Origin: Bacillota bacterium
GTDB lineage: Bacteria; Bacillota_I; Bacilli_A; Erysipelotrichales; Coprobacillaceae
DNA: 60,559 nucleotides
NCBI GenBank assembly: GCA_030540195.1
Contig: JAUNWT010000005.1
Location: 1 to 60,559, forward strand
Reading direction: 5' to 3'
Positions 35,039-44,361 of this stretch are shown in pieces (positions within the stretch are counted from its first letter, which is position 1; each line of letters begins with the position of its first letter). Made by a program: the position numbers and the translations under genes. The notes below the pieces were generated by a model. The model worked only from the letters and a program-made list of their open reading frames with translations, was not told the DNA's origin and ran no database searches.

Positions 35039-35125
35039 CTATAAAAAGAACACGGAAGAAAATATAGGAATAATCATACTTAACGTGATTAAAATGATTA
35101 CAATTCTCTTTGTACGTGTACTCAT
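35039..35125 (-). CDS. 28-residue single-span membrane peptide
   Basis: A short reading frame between ftsH and hslO: ATG at 35125, AAGGGG five bases upstream, TAG at 35039-35041. The product has a basic N-terminus (STRTKR) followed by a hydrophobic span of about 21 residues rich in Ile, Leu and Phe. It resembles DUF4044-like small membrane proteins in size and layout, but the match is weak. Correct spacing and the operon position support a real gene; a role with FtsH is only a guess. Confidence 0.6.
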   Translation of the reverse strand: MSTRTKRIVIILITLSMIIPIFSSVFFL

Positions 35126-35144
35126 ATTTACCCCTTTCTAAATG

Positions 35145-35166
35145 AAAAAAAGCGAAAACCGCTTTA
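35145..35166 (-). terminator. ftsH terminator overlapping its stop codon
   Basis: On the minus strand AAAGCG-GTTTT-CGCTTT followed by TTTT; the TAA of ftsH is just before and inside the stem. Confidence 0.8.
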
Positions 35167-37119
35167 TTTCATTTCATCTAATAAATCATCTTGATCATCA
35201 ATAGAAGGTTTTTCTACTGTTGGTTCTTCAACTTTTTGAACAGGTTCTTGATTTAATGAACCATCATGATGTTCTAACATTTTACCTGTATTGTATAAAG
35301 ATTCAATATCTTCACCAGATAATGTTTCATATTCAAGTAAAGCTTCAGCAATACAGATTAATTTTTCTTTATTTTGTTCAACAATATTTGTTGCTTCTTG
35401 ATAACATTCATCAATGATCTTACGCACTTGAACATCAATTTCATAAGCAATTTGTCCAGAGTGTGTATTACTTCTTTGTGTATAATCTCTACCTAAGAAA
35501 ACTTGTCCATTTTCAGAGTCATATTGAATTGGTCCAAGTTCAGACATACCTAATTCAGTAACCATCATACGTGCAATACGTGTAGCTTGTTCGATATCGT
35601 TATGAGCTCCTGAACTAACATCACCAAAGAAGACTTCTTCAGCAACACGTCCACCCATATATCCTGAAATTGTTGCTTTTAATTGATTCTTTGTTTGGAA
35701 ATATGTTTCTTCTTTAGGTGTCATTAAGTTATAACCACCTGCTTGTCCACGAGGAACAATTGTAACTTTTTGTACTTTATTGGCATCTTCTAATGTTAAA
35801 CCAATTAAAGCATGTCCAGCTTCATGGTAAGCAACTAAACGTCTTTCTTTTTCAGTATACTTACGAGATTTTTTCGCAGGTCCACCCATAACACGGTCTA
35901 CCGCTTCATCAATATCGGCCATTGTGATTAAGTCGTGACCTTGTCTTACTGCAAGTAATGCAGCTTCATTTAATACGTTTGATAATTCTGCCCCAGAGAA
36001 ACCTGGTGTACGTTGCGCGATATTATCAAAGTTAACATCTGGTGTAAAACGTTTATTACGTGCGTGTACTTTTAAGATTTGACTACGTGCACGTTTATCT
36101 GGATTTGCGACTTGAATTTGACGGTCAAAACGTCCTGGTCTTAATAACGCTGGGTCTAAGACATCGGCACGGTTTGTTGCCGCTAAAACGATAATTCCTT
36201 CATTTCCAGAGAAACCATCCATTTCTACTAATAATTGGTTAAGGGTTTGTTCACGTTCATCATGTCCTCCACCCATACCAGTACCTCTTTGACGACCAAC
36301 CGCATCGATTTCGTCAATGAAGATAATACATGGTGCTGTTTGTTTTGCTTTTTTAAACATGTCTCTGACACGTCCAGCACCAACACCAACAAACATTTCT
36401 ACGAATTCAGAACCTGAAATTGAATAGAAAGGTACATTAGCTTCGCCAGCAACGGCTCTTGCAAGTAATGTTTTACCTGTACCTGGTGGACCTACTAATA
36501 AGACTCCACGAGGGATTTTAGCACCCATATCCGCAAATTTCTTTGGTGTTTTTAAGAAATCAACAAGTTCTTTGACCTCTTCTTTTTCTTCATCCATTCC
36601 GGCAACATCGCTGAAATGTGTTTTTGAATTCTTTTCTAGTTTAGCTCTTGAATTACCAAATTCAAAGGCTTTGTTATTTCCTCCTGCAGTATTTGACATC
36701 ATTCTAAATAAGAAGAACATTCCTGCAATTAGAAGTACATAAGGTAAGATTCCTAAAATGATATTTAAGAATTGGTTTCTTTGTGCTTCATCAACAACTG
36801 TAATTTGTGTTCCATTTTCATCTAATAAGCTCACTAAAGAATCTAATTCTGTTTCTGTTCTAGGAATAACAACAGAGAATTTTGTTGTTTCTTCTTTTCC
36901 CTTTACTGTTTGTGTATATGTCCCATTAACATCAATAACTAAAGATTGTGGAACAATTTCTACTTCTTTTACTTTTTCATCTTGAACTATCTTTATAAAC
37001 TTATCATAACGAATTTCTGAGGACTCACTTTGATTAAAGAAAGGAATAGCCACAGATAATGCCGCTAAGACGATAAGCCATGGAAGGATAGACTTCAACA
37101 ATCCTTTTTTGTTACCCAT
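35164..37119 (-). CDS. ftsH: ATP-dependent zinc metalloprotease FtsH
   Basis: 651-aa membrane protease that degrades misassembled membrane proteins and regulatory factors. Two N-terminal membrane spans (about 10-28 and 120-140) flank an external domain. The AAA+ module shows Walker A GPPGTGKT (about 207-214), Walker [10 protein letters not shown] (about 262-270), the pore loop FVGVGA and the second region of homology RPGRFDRQI. The M41 zinc site is HEAGHAL (about 430). The Gly-rich [11 protein letters not shown] is normal. Last 40 residues are acidic and low-complexity. It follows hpt by 12 bases in the spoIIE/tilS/hpt/ftsH block. Confidence 0.98.
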   Translation of the reverse strand: MGNKKGLLKSILPWLIVLAALSVAIPFFNQSESSEIRYDKFIKIVQDEKVKEVEIVPQSLVIDVNGTYTQTVKGKEETTKFSVVIPRTETELDSLVSLLDENGTQITVVDEAQRNQFLNIILGILPYVLLIAGMFFLFRMMSNTAGGNNKAFEFGNSRAKLEKNSKTHFSDVAGMDEEKEEVKELVDFLKTPKKFADMGAKIPRGVLLVGPPGTGKTLLARAVAGEANVPFYSISGSEFVEMFVGVGAGRVRDMFKKAKQTAPCIIFIDEIDAVGRQRGTGMGGGHDEREQTLNQLLVEMDGFSGNEGIIVLAATNRADVLDPALLRPGRFDRQIQVANPDKRARSQILKVHARNKRFTPDVNFDNIAQRTPGFSGAELSNVLNEAALLAVRQGHDLITMADIDEAVDRVMGGPAKKSRKYTEKERRLVAYHEAGHALIGLTLEDANKVQKVTIVPRGQAGGYNLMTPKEETYFQTKNQLKATISGYMGGRVAEEVFFGDVSSGAHNDIEQATRIARMMVTELGMSELGPIQYDSENGQVFLGRDYTQRSNTHSGQIAYEIDVQVRKIIDECYQEATNIVEQNKEKLICIAEALLEYETLSGEDIESLYNTGKMLEHHDGSLNQEPVQKVEEPTVEKPSIDDQDDLLDEMK

Positions 37120-37131
37120 AAAATCTCCTTA

Positions 37132-37665
37132 CTATTTTTTATAACAATCTTCTTTTAAAATACCTATATAAGGTAATTGACGATAACGTTCATTAAAATC
37201 TAAACCGTATCCTACAACGAAAGCATTAGGAATCTTAAATCCCGAATAATCAGCTTTCATGTCAAAAACACGACCTTCTTCTTTATCTAATAAAGTAACG
37301 ATCTTCACACTTTTTGCATGTCTTTTTTCTAACATTTCTTTAACGTTATAAAGTGTTTTTCCTGTATCTAAAATATCTTCAACAATTAAAACATTTTTAC
37401 CACGAATATCTTCTTTAATATCTTGTCTTACTACAAGTGTTTTAGATTCAACACCACTATAACTACTTACAGACATAAAGTCGAATTTAACATCACTTTT
37501 TAGATGTTTGGCAAGTTCCGCCATAAAAGGGACAGATCCTTTCAATAATCCTACTAATAAAATTTCTTGACCCGCATAATCTCTATCAATTGCTTGAGCG
37601 AGTTCATCACATTTTGCTTTAATTTCTTCTTCTGTATATAATATTTCTTTTATATCTTTGTGCAT
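37132..37665 (-). CDS. hpt: Hypoxanthine phosphoribosyltransferase
   Basis: 177-aa cytosolic purine salvage enzyme converting hypoxanthine or guanine with PRPP to IMP or GMP. The PRPP motif is VLIVEDILDTGKTL (about 91-104). The flexible loop SSYSG (about 67-71), FVVGYGLDFNERYR (about 147-160) and the base-contact Lys in PNAFV are all normal. It is 10 bases downstream of tilS; the pair is conserved in Firmicutes. Confidence 0.96.
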   Translation of the reverse strand: MHKDIKEILYTEEEIKAKCDELAQAIDRDYAGQEILLVGLLKGSVPFMAELAKHLKSDVKFDFMSVSSYSGVESKTLVVRQDIKEDIRGKNVLIVEDILDTGKTLYNVKEMLEKRHAKSVKIVTLLDKEEGRVFDMKADYSGFKIPNAFVVGYGLDFNERYRQLPYIGILKEDCYKK

Positions 37666-37675
37666 ACTTTACACC

Positions 37676-38917
37676 TCACTTACATGTGTCATATTTTATC
37701 ACAAAAACATTCGGTTTTGTATATAAATACTTGATATTTTTAGCGATATGAGGGATCAAAATGATTTCTCCTTGGCTATTTTCCACAATTGGCCAAACTT
37801 TTCGATCTTCTTTAGGTATTTTTTGATCAATAAAAAGTCTTGAAACCTTTTTTGTCCCTCCAGATGTGACGATTTTATCTCCGTTTTGAAAGCTTCTAAT
37901 GGTAATTGGAAAGTCTTCTTTTTGAAGATAAATGCCATCATGAAGATGTCCTGTATCGCTTAGAAGAAAGTGTTTTTGTTGATCTTTATAAAATGATTTA
38001 TATTTTATAGAATAAGTATCGTCAGATTCTTTTTTTCTAACGGCTATATTATTATATACTTTTGTGAACACAAAATTAACGGGTAGTGTTATTTCAATAT
38101 TTGGTTTTGTTGATTGAATTTGTTTTTTGATTTCTTGAATCAATGATTGTGAAATGTAAGGAGGATAGATATCTTTTTTCAACATTTCATAAAGTATATC
38201 TTCTAAATCTTCTTGTTTGATTTTATTTAAATTTAAAAAATGTTGTTGCTTATAAACTTCCATCATTTGTTTTAAATATTCTTGTTTTTTTAAATAATTT
38301 TCATTATGCCTTTTAGCATAAGCAAGTAACTCTTTTTCATCATAATTTTTTAAGTCAATATGACGAATATAATTACGGAGATAACTTGTGTCATAATTTG
38401 TATAATCTTCGTGATAGTCAATTTGATTTTCTTTACAGTAACAATAAAGTTCTTCCTTTTTAACCTTTAATAAAGGACGTAATATTGTCATTTTTTGAAC
38501 ATAAGAAACTTCTTGGATGCCAAGATAACCTTTGGTTTTCTTTTGTTTTATTTGCATGATTATATTTTCTAAATAATCATTTAAATGATGTCCTAAAATA
38601 ACCTCATTTATACCTTCTTGAATTCCTATTTCATGATAAAAAGCATAGCGTTTTTCTCGTGCAACTTTTTCAAAATTACCTTGATATTCTTCAACACATC
38701 CTTGTTTTACATAAAAAGGAATTTGATGTTGTTGACAATAAGAAAAAACCAATTTTTCATCAACATCACTATCATTTCTTAAATGATAATTATAATGAAC
38801 CACACTTACTTGATATCCTTTTTTAACTAACATATCTAATAATGCCATGGAATCGACACCACCAGAAACCCCAACCAAATAGCGTTTCTTTTTATCTAAC
38901 AAACTTTCATTCAACAT
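37676..38917 (-). CDS. tilS: tRNA(Ile)-lysidine synthetase
   Basis: About 413-aa essential enzyme that attaches lysine to C34 of tRNA-Ile(CAU), changing its codon specificity. The PP-loop SGGVDS (about 18-23) binds ATP, and HHLNDYLENIIMQ (about 108-120) is the TilS central motif. The C-terminal domain from about 330 is the TilS_C fold with DGDKIVTSGGTKKVSRLFID. An in-frame start upstream overlaps spoIIE; the ATG at 38917 is preferred, because GGGTG is 5 bases before it and an extended -10 box (TGTTATAAT) lies just upstream. Confidence 0.94.
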   Translation of the reverse strand: MLNESLLDKKKRYLVGVSGGVDSMALLDMLVKKGYQVSVVHYNYHLRNDSDVDEKLVFSYCQQHQIPFYVKQGCVEEYQGNFEKVAREKRYAFYHEIGIQEGINEVILGHHLNDYLENIIMQIKQKKTKGYLGIQEVSYVQKMTILRPLLKVKKEELYCYCKENQIDYHEDYTNYDTSYLRNYIRHIDLKNYDEKELLAYAKRHNENYLKKQEYLKQMMEVYKQQHFLNLNKIKQEDLEDILYEMLKKDIYPPYISQSLIQEIKKQIQSTKPNIEITLPVNFVFTKVYNNIAVRKKESDDTYSIKYKSFYKDQQKHFLLSDTGHLHDGIYLQKEDFPITIRSFQNGDKIVTSGGTKKVSRLFIDQKIPKEDRKVWPIVENSQGEIILIPHIAKNIKYLYTKPNVFVIKYDTCK

Positions 38918-38934
38918 ACCATCACCCATGACAT

Positions 38935-38943
38935 TATAACACA
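38935..38943 (-). promoter_or_regulatory. Extended -10 promoter of tilS
   Basis: TGTTATAAT on the minus strand at the very end of spoIIE, about 20 bases before the tilS start. No good -35, which is usual for extended -10 promoters. It would free tilS from sporulation control. Confidence 0.5.
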
Positions 38944-41127
38944 TTAATTTCGACAAATAACTTTAACTACAATAATTGTCATATCATCTAAATCCTTTTT
39001 AGAAAAAGCTTTTTGATAAAGAAAAGAAGCCATTTCATGAACATTCATCTCTTCTAAATCTTCTTTATAAGTTTCTAATACACTTAAAAAATGTTCTCCT
39101 ACACCATCACTGACAATAATAAATAAATCATTTTCTTGTATTTTCATATCATAAGAAAGCATCTTTAAACGCGAAGACATTCCTATTGGAAGAGAATGTG
39201 ATTTAAGCGTATCAATTCTTTGATTTCTAATCAAATAACTTTCATAAGCACCATATTTAATCACTTTTAAACGAGAACTCATTAAGTTAAAATCAAATAA
39301 ATCTAATGTCGTATACATATCTCCTTGATTTTTAATCTTTAATAGAGCATTGACGGTATTGATCGTATCTTTTAAAGAAATCCCGTTTTTTACTAATTGA
39401 CTTAAAACATCTAATGTTAATTTACTTTCTTTATAAGCCACATAACCTTGTCCCATTCCATCAGATAAAGCGACATAGTGATGTTCATCAAAGCCAAAAG
39501 ATAGAAAACTGTCACCACAATTTTGACTTTCTAGAGCATATTGTTTTTTAGATATTTGTAAGGCATATTTAACTTCATGTTTTAAAAGTAACGAAACATA
39601 ACCTAAATGATGATATTGTTTCTTCAAGGAAACAATATCAAGTGTTGTATTTAAATATGTTTCTAAAATAGGAAGGAGTTCTTCTTCAATCGTTTTTTGA
39701 TCAATATCTTCTAAGCCTATTTCTAATAAATAGTTTTGATAATCTTGTTTTATTTTCTTTAAATAATAAACTTCAAAATGATAGGCTTTTAAATGTTCAA
39801 GCAATCTTTTTCCATCATTTTCATCCTCTAGTCTTTCCGAAAAGTTTTGAAAAACATGTCCCATAATAGAGAATTCTTGCAATAAATCCTTCTTTAAATG
39901 AAGTTGAGCATGATCGAGTTTCATCATCTTATAATAACCCTTTTGGTGATTATTCAAACTTCTTAAATATTCATCTGGTTTTAAACAATGTTGATAAACA
40001 TAATCAAAATCTAAAGCATCTAAATCTCTTTGAATTCCTTTAGAAATCAATTTACCTAAACGACTCATCCCTTCTTGTTTATAAAAACAATAATTCTTTG
40101 AGGAACAGTTATAACAAACATCCTCATAAACATATCCTACATATTCTGATAAATGAGTAGTTTGCGATTCTTCTTTAAAGACTTGTGTTAACTGATTAAA
40201 TAATGAAGAAAAAGCTTCTGCTTTACTTTTTAATTGTTCCTGATAAGTTTTTTCTTTATAGTTTTTATCAATTGATAGAGCTTGTGTTTTTAATTGTGGA
40301 GAAAGCATAAATAAAAAGACAGGTACTAAGATAACAAATGCATAGTAATAATAATCATAGGTAATAAAGAAAGGTAATATAATATGACATAGCATAAAAA
40401 ATGAAATAAAAAGATATTTATTTTTAGGTTGGATCATAAAGAAACAACCCATAGGAAGAATAAGAGATAATACTTCATCTTTGAGTGTTGGTGATATAAA
40501 AACAAAGATGATGGAAAGATACAAGATAATAGGCATGACTTTTTCTATTGATAGATAGTAAATAGAAAGCAATAAGAAATACCGAATAAATATCATGGTA
40601 TAAGTTGTATTATACGGAATAAAAGCAATAAAGAGCGTACAAATCATAAGGATGAGTGATTGTAGTCTTTGGATTGTGATTACATTTTTATTTTGATGAA
40701 TAAGTAAAGGAATGATATTTTGATCTATGATTCCATTAAAAAATGTAAGTAATGTTAGAAAACTTATTTGAATAAGATTGTAATGATTGGCATAAAGAAA
40801 CGGTAATAAAATCAAACTAATAATGATGGGTAAGTATTTGGTTTTTAAAAGATGCGTGACATTAAGAAGTAAAAAAGTTAAAGCAACTGTTATAAAGACA
40901 GTTAATGTAAAGAAATCTTGTTGAAGAATACTTAAGAAACTGATAATCGATAAATAGCCTATAAAATAGAAGGTTCCACTTCCAAAGGCAACAATGAATA
41001 AAGAAAGGGTAAAAGGTAACGATGTTCCTTGTATTTTTGAATAATAAAAAATCATGGTTGTCATCAACAAGGTCAATGGTAAAATATAATGCATACGTTT
41101 TTGTTTATTTTGTATAACTAACTCCAT
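38944..41127 (-). CDS. spoIIE: Stage II sporulation protein E (SpoIIE) phosphatase
   Basis: 727-aa membrane PP2C-type phosphatase which, in Bacillus, dephosphorylates SpoIIAA to switch on the forespore factor sigma-F. There are about ten membrane spans in residues 1-275, then a coiled central region (290-510) with a CYNCSSKNYC cysteine cluster. The C-terminal PP2C domain (about 525-727) has ALSDGMGQGYVAYKESKLTL, MYTTLDLFDFNL and FIIVSDGVGEH, giving the metal-binding Asp residues. It is slightly shorter than the 827-aa Bacillus protein. Its promoter has a 21-bp spacer (see 41148-41180). It implies a sporulating organism. Confidence 0.92.
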   Translation of the reverse strand: MELVIQNKQKRMHYILPLTLLMTTMIFYYSKIQGTSLPFTLSLFIVAFGSGTFYFIGYLSIISFLSILQQDFFTLTVFITVALTFLLLNVTHLLKTKYLPIIISLILLPFLYANHYNLIQISFLTLLTFFNGIIDQNIIPLLIHQNKNVITIQRLQSLILMICTLFIAFIPYNTTYTMIFIRYFLLLSIYYLSIEKVMPIILYLSIIFVFISPTLKDEVLSLILPMGCFFMIQPKNKYLFISFFMLCHIILPFFITYDYYYYAFVILVPVFLFMLSPQLKTQALSIDKNYKEKTYQEQLKSKAEAFSSLFNQLTQVFKEESQTTHLSEYVGYVYEDVCYNCSSKNYCFYKQEGMSRLGKLISKGIQRDLDALDFDYVYQHCLKPDEYLRSLNNHQKGYYKMMKLDHAQLHLKKDLLQEFSIMGHVFQNFSERLEDENDGKRLLEHLKAYHFEVYYLKKIKQDYQNYLLEIGLEDIDQKTIEEELLPILETYLNTTLDIVSLKKQYHHLGYVSLLLKHEVKYALQISKKQYALESQNCGDSFLSFGFDEHHYVALSDGMGQGYVAYKESKLTLDVLSQLVKNGISLKDTINTVNALLKIKNQGDMYTTLDLFDFNLMSSRLKVIKYGAYESYLIRNQRIDTLKSHSLPIGMSSRLKMLSYDMKIQENDLFIIVSDGVGEHFLSVLETYKEDLEEMNVHEMASFLYQKAFSKKDLDDMTIIVVKVICRN

Positions 41128-41147
41128 TTTATTTCCACCTCATAGAC

Positions 41148-41180
41148 ATTATATAGACTTCTTTTTAAATATTTTGTCAC
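41148..41180 (-). promoter_or_regulatory. spoIIE promoter with 21-bp spacer and 0A-box-like sequence
   Basis: On the minus strand GTGACA (41180-41175), a 21-base spacer and TATAAT (41153-41148). The -35 region on the plus strand reads TTTTGTCACTAAA, 9 of 11 matches to the Spo0A box TTTGTCRAAAA. The wide spacing is that of Spo0A-activated spoIIE and spoIIG promoters in Bacillus. Confidence 0.55.
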
Positions 41181-41299
41181 TAAAAAAAGACATCTTAAAA
41201 TTGATGACTATTTGTTTTATGTATATTCTTTTTTACACATTCGTGTTTGTTGATGTATAATTAAAAAGAAACAAATTGGAAGTTGTGGAGGTAATGATT

Positions 41300-41773
41300 T
41301 TGAAGGTTGAAACATATAGCGGAAAATTTGATGATGAAATTATCTCACTTATTCTTTCTATCCAAAACGATGAAGCAAAAATCGGACTATCGCTTGGGGA
41401 ACAGCCGGATTTAATGGATATTCACAGTTGTTATCAACAGCCTGGTGGTGAATTTTGGATTGCTTTATCAGATGACAAAGTGATAGGTACGATTGGACTG
41501 ATGTTAAAGGAAAATCACTGTGCTGTTTTGAAAAAATTTTTTGTAAAAAAAACATTTCGTTCGCAAAAAGTCGGACTTTCCTTATATAATGAACTTTTGA
41601 AGTATGCCATTAGCAAAGATATTCATCATATCATTTTGGATACACCTGCAGTTGCTCATGCCTCACACAAATTTTATGAAAAGGCAGGCTTTTTCAAAAT
41701 CAGTAGCGCAGAATTGCCAGTGGCATATTCTTATCCTGACAGGGATAGTATACTTTATCTATTGAACCTGTAA
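41300..41773 (+). CDS. GNAT-family acetyltransferase
   Basis: About 157-aa N-acetyltransferase. The acetyl-CoA loop lies in FFVKKTFRSQKVGLSLYNELL (about 84-104), with RSQKVG in place of RGQGIG. The last strand-helix is HASHKFYEKAGF, a standard GNAT end. GGAGG at 41287-41291 is 8 bases before a TTG (41300) and only 2 bases before an ATG (41294), so the start is between these; TTG fits better. The acceptor is unknown. Single gene on the plus strand within a minus-strand block. Confidence 0.82.
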   Translation: MKVETYSGKFDDEIISLILSIQNDEAKIGLSLGEQPDLMDIHSCYQQPGGEFWIALSDDKVIGTIGLMLKENHCAVLKKFFVKKTFRSQKVGLSLYNELLKYAISKDIHHIILDTPAVAHASHKFYEKAGFFKISSAELPVAYSYPDRDSILYLLNL

Positions 41774-41784
41774 ATTCTAGCTTG

Positions 41785-41827
41785 AAAAAAGCGTATGACT
41801 TTTAAAGGAGACCATACGCTTTTTTTA
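41785..41827. terminator. Bidirectional terminator
   Basis: AAAAAAGCGTATG and CATACGCTTTTTT pair across a 15-base loop between two convergent acetyltransferase genes. Confidence 0.85.
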
Positions 41828-41841
41828 CTATATTAATTGTT

Positions 41842-42339
41842 TTATTTATTTAACATTTTTCGATATAAGACATCTTGATAAAACCATGATTTATGTATTC
41901 TATCAAAACCATGTCTTGTCAGTAGTTTAATTGAACGATCATTATCTTCATAGACATGACATAAACAAATCTTAAAATGATATTCTTCATACATATAGTG
42001 AAGAATTGCTTCTAAGGCTTCACTGGCATATCCTTTAGACCAATAAAGACTATCTAAAGTATACCCAAGGGTAAAAGTTGTATGTCCATCTATTTCTATA
42101 AAAAGATCACCAATAAGATAATTCTCATCTTTTAAATAGATTCCTAATTGATAATTACCTCTTTTTCCATGAAAAGGATGCTTTATACAATAAGTAATAC
42201 GTTGTTTTGCTTTTTCTATTGGATATTCATCCCATGATTGATACTCAGCTACTTCTTCTTTATCACGATATTCACTAAAGCGTTCAATATCTTGTAAAGA
42301 TAAAGCTTGTATCTTTATTCTTTCTGTTTCTATCATCAT
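41842..42339 (-). CDS. RimJ/RimL-type GNAT acetyltransferase
   Basis: 165-aa member of the RimJ/RimL group, which acetylates N-termini or other amines. It starts with the group signature IETERIKIQALSLQDIERFSEYRDKEEVAEYQSW, and TLGYTLDSLYWSKGYASEALEAIL contains the acetyl-CoA loop SKGYAS (about 103-108). NDRSIKLLTRHGF ends the core. Its ATG overlaps the prmC stop (ATGA), so it is translated with prmC-prfA; a ribosomal target is therefore plausible. Confidence 0.87.
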   Translation of the reverse strand: MMIETERIKIQALSLQDIERFSEYRDKEEVAEYQSWDEYPIEKAKQRITYCIKHPFHGKRGNYQLGIYLKDENYLIGDLFIEIDGHTTFTLGYTLDSLYWSKGYASEALEAILHYMYEEYHFKICLCHVYEDNDRSIKLLTRHGFDRIHKSWFYQDVLYRKMLNK

Positions 42340-43193
42340 TTTAAATTATAATAGATAAATAACATTCTATCTTTTCCATTAATATCTTTTATGATTTCAA
42401 AAGGATAATCTCCAAAGAATTCTTTGATTGCTGTTTCCATCAATTCTCTTTGATCAAATCCCATTTCAAAAGCTAATAAAGCTCTATCATTTAATAAAGG
42501 TTTTACTTCTTTAAAAATCTTACGATAGAAATAAAGACCATCATTTCCTCCAAATAATGCTACATGAGGTTCATTGTCTTTAACCATTGCTTCAATATCT
42601 TGATCATTAGGAATATAAGGCGGATTAGAAACAAAGATATCTACTTTTTCATGTGTATCTAATAAAGGTTGTAACATGTCTCCATTTCTAAATTCTACAT
42701 TTGCACCTAATGTTTTCGCATTATCTTGAGCGACAACTAAAGCTTCTTTAGAAATATCTGTCGCAATGACTTTTAAACGTGGTTCTTCTAAAGCAAGAGT
42801 AATTGCAATAGCCCCACTTCCTGTACCGACATCACATAAATGAATTTCTTTGTAATCATTAAAATAATCATCAATACGATATAAGATATTTTCTACTAAT
42901 TCTTCTGTTTCATAACGAGGAATAAGTACATCTTCATTCACTTTAAAATCTCTACCAAAGAAACTTTCACAACCTTTAATATATTGGATAGGTTTTCCTT
43001 GATAATATTCTTCCATACCTGCAAGAAAAGCTTTTTCTAATTCAGGTTCCACTTCTTCATTCATCATTAAATAAAGTTCATGAGGTTCTTTTTTAGCAAG
43101 ATGATAAAATAAGACTTTTGCGACATTAACATCTTTATGTTCATCATCTAATTTACTTTCGGCTTCTCTAATTAATTCTCTAACTGTTTTCAT
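42336..43193 (-). CDS. prmC: Release factor glutamine methyltransferase
   Basis: 285-aa SAM-dependent enzyme that methylates the Gln of the GGQ motif in RF1 and RF2. Motif I DVGTGSGAIAI (about 117-127) binds SAM and NPPYIPN (about 190-196) is the catalytic glutamine-binding loop. The N-terminal helical domain (1-80) is present. It overlaps prfA by one base (TAATG), so target and modifying enzyme are made together. Confidence 0.96.
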   Translation of the reverse strand: MKTVRELIREAESKLDDEHKDVNVAKVLFYHLAKKEPHELYLMMNEEVEPELEKAFLAGMEEYYQGKPIQYIKGCESFFGRDFKVNEDVLIPRYETEELVENILYRIDDYFNDYKEIHLCDVGTGSGAIAITLALEEPRLKVIATDISKEALVVAQDNAKTLGANVEFRNGDMLQPLLDTHEKVDIFVSNPPYIPNDQDIEAMVKDNEPHVALFGGNDGLYFYRKIFKEVKPLLNDRALLAFEMGFDQRELMETAIKEFFGDYPFEIIKDINGKDRMLFIYYNLK

Positions 43194-44269
43194 TATTTTT
43201 GTCCTTCTAATTTAAGACGTTGATCTTCATTGATTAAAGCAGTAATAATATCATCTAATTTACCTTCAATAATACGATCTAATTGTTGAATTGTAAGTCC
43301 AATACGATGATCTGTTACACGGTTTTGTGGATAATTATAAGTTCTGATTTTTTCAGCACGATCTCCAGTACCGACTTTCGATTTTCTTTCACTATCAATT
43401 GCTTCTGTTTGTTGAGATTGGAAGTAATCATAAACACGTGCTACTAAAGCTTTCATTGCTTTATCACGGTTATCATGTTGAGAACGTCCATCTTGGCTTG
43501 TTGCTACAATTCCTGTAGGTAAGTGAGTAATACGAACAGCTGAGTCTGTTTTATTGATATGTTGTCCTCCGGCACCACTTGCACGATAAGTATCAATTCT
43601 TAAATCACTTTTATTAATTTGTACATCGACTTCTTCCATTTCAGGCATAACTAAAACTGTTGCAGTTGAAGTATGCACACGTCCTTGTGTTTCCGTCTTA
43701 GGAACACGTTGAACACGGTGAGATCCTGATTCATATTTTAATTTACCATAAACACCATCACCAATCACGTTGAACGAAATAAGTGAGAATCCTCCAGCTT
43801 CAGATTCTTCAGCTTCCATAACTTCTACTTTCCATCCTTGGCTTTCAGCATATTTTACATACATTCTATATAAGTCACCTGCAAAGATATTTCCTTCATC
43901 TCCACCGGCAGCCCCACGGATTTCCATGATAACATTTTTATTATCATTTGGATCTTTTGGAATTAATTCTAATTCTAATTTTTTAATGATTTCAGGCATT
44001 CTTTCTTCTAATTCATCTAATTCCATTTTTGCCATTTCTTTAATTTCAGGATCATTTTCCTTCATTAATTCTTTAGCACCATCAATACCATCTTTTACTT
44101 CTTTATATTCTTGAAACAAATCATAAGCTGCTTGTAAAGAAGCTTGTTCTTTTGTAACATCTGTCATTTTTTTAATATCAGTTCCAATATCTGGATCCAT
44201 TAACATATGACCTAATTCTTCATATCTATTTTCCATAGATACTAATCTATCTAACATACTTTCATTCAT
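43193..44269 (-). CDS. prfA: Peptide chain release factor 1
   Basis: 358-aa RF1 recognising UAA and UAG. The codon-recognition region shows GRVHTSTATVLVMPE (about 181-195), and the catalytic loop is ASGAGGQHINKTDSAV with the GGQ near 232-234. The frame is open upstream, but GGAGG is 8 bases before the ATG at 44269 and gives the normal RF1 length. First gene of prfA-prmC-acetyltransferase. Confidence 0.97.
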   Translation of the reverse strand: MNESMLDRLVSMENRYEELGHMLMDPDIGTDIKKMTDVTKEQASLQAAYDLFQEYKEVKDGIDGAKELMKENDPEIKEMAKMELDELEERMPEIIKKLELELIPKDPNDNKNVIMEIRGAAGGDEGNIFAGDLYRMYVKYAESQGWKVEVMEAEESEAGGFSLISFNVIGDGVYGKLKYESGSHRVQRVPKTETQGRVHTSTATVLVMPEMEEVDVQINKSDLRIDTYRASGAGGQHINKTDSAVRITHLPTGIVATSQDGRSQHDNRDKAMKALVARVYDYFQSQQTEAIDSERKSKVGTGDRAEKIRTYNYPQNRVTDHRIGLTIQQLDRIIEGKLDDIITALINEDQRLKLEGQK

Positions 44270-44343
44270 AGCTTTTACCTCCGTTAAATTTTTATACTCA
44301 TAGCACAATAATAATACATGAAATAGATGATTTAAACAAGAAA

Positions 44344-44361
44344 AAACGGGCATTAATGCCC
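44344..44361 (-). terminator. Terminator overlapping the DUF1275 stop codon
   Basis: On the minus strand GGGC-ATTAAT-GCCC, then G and TTTTTT. The stop codon (44353-44355) is in the loop. Confidence 0.75.
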
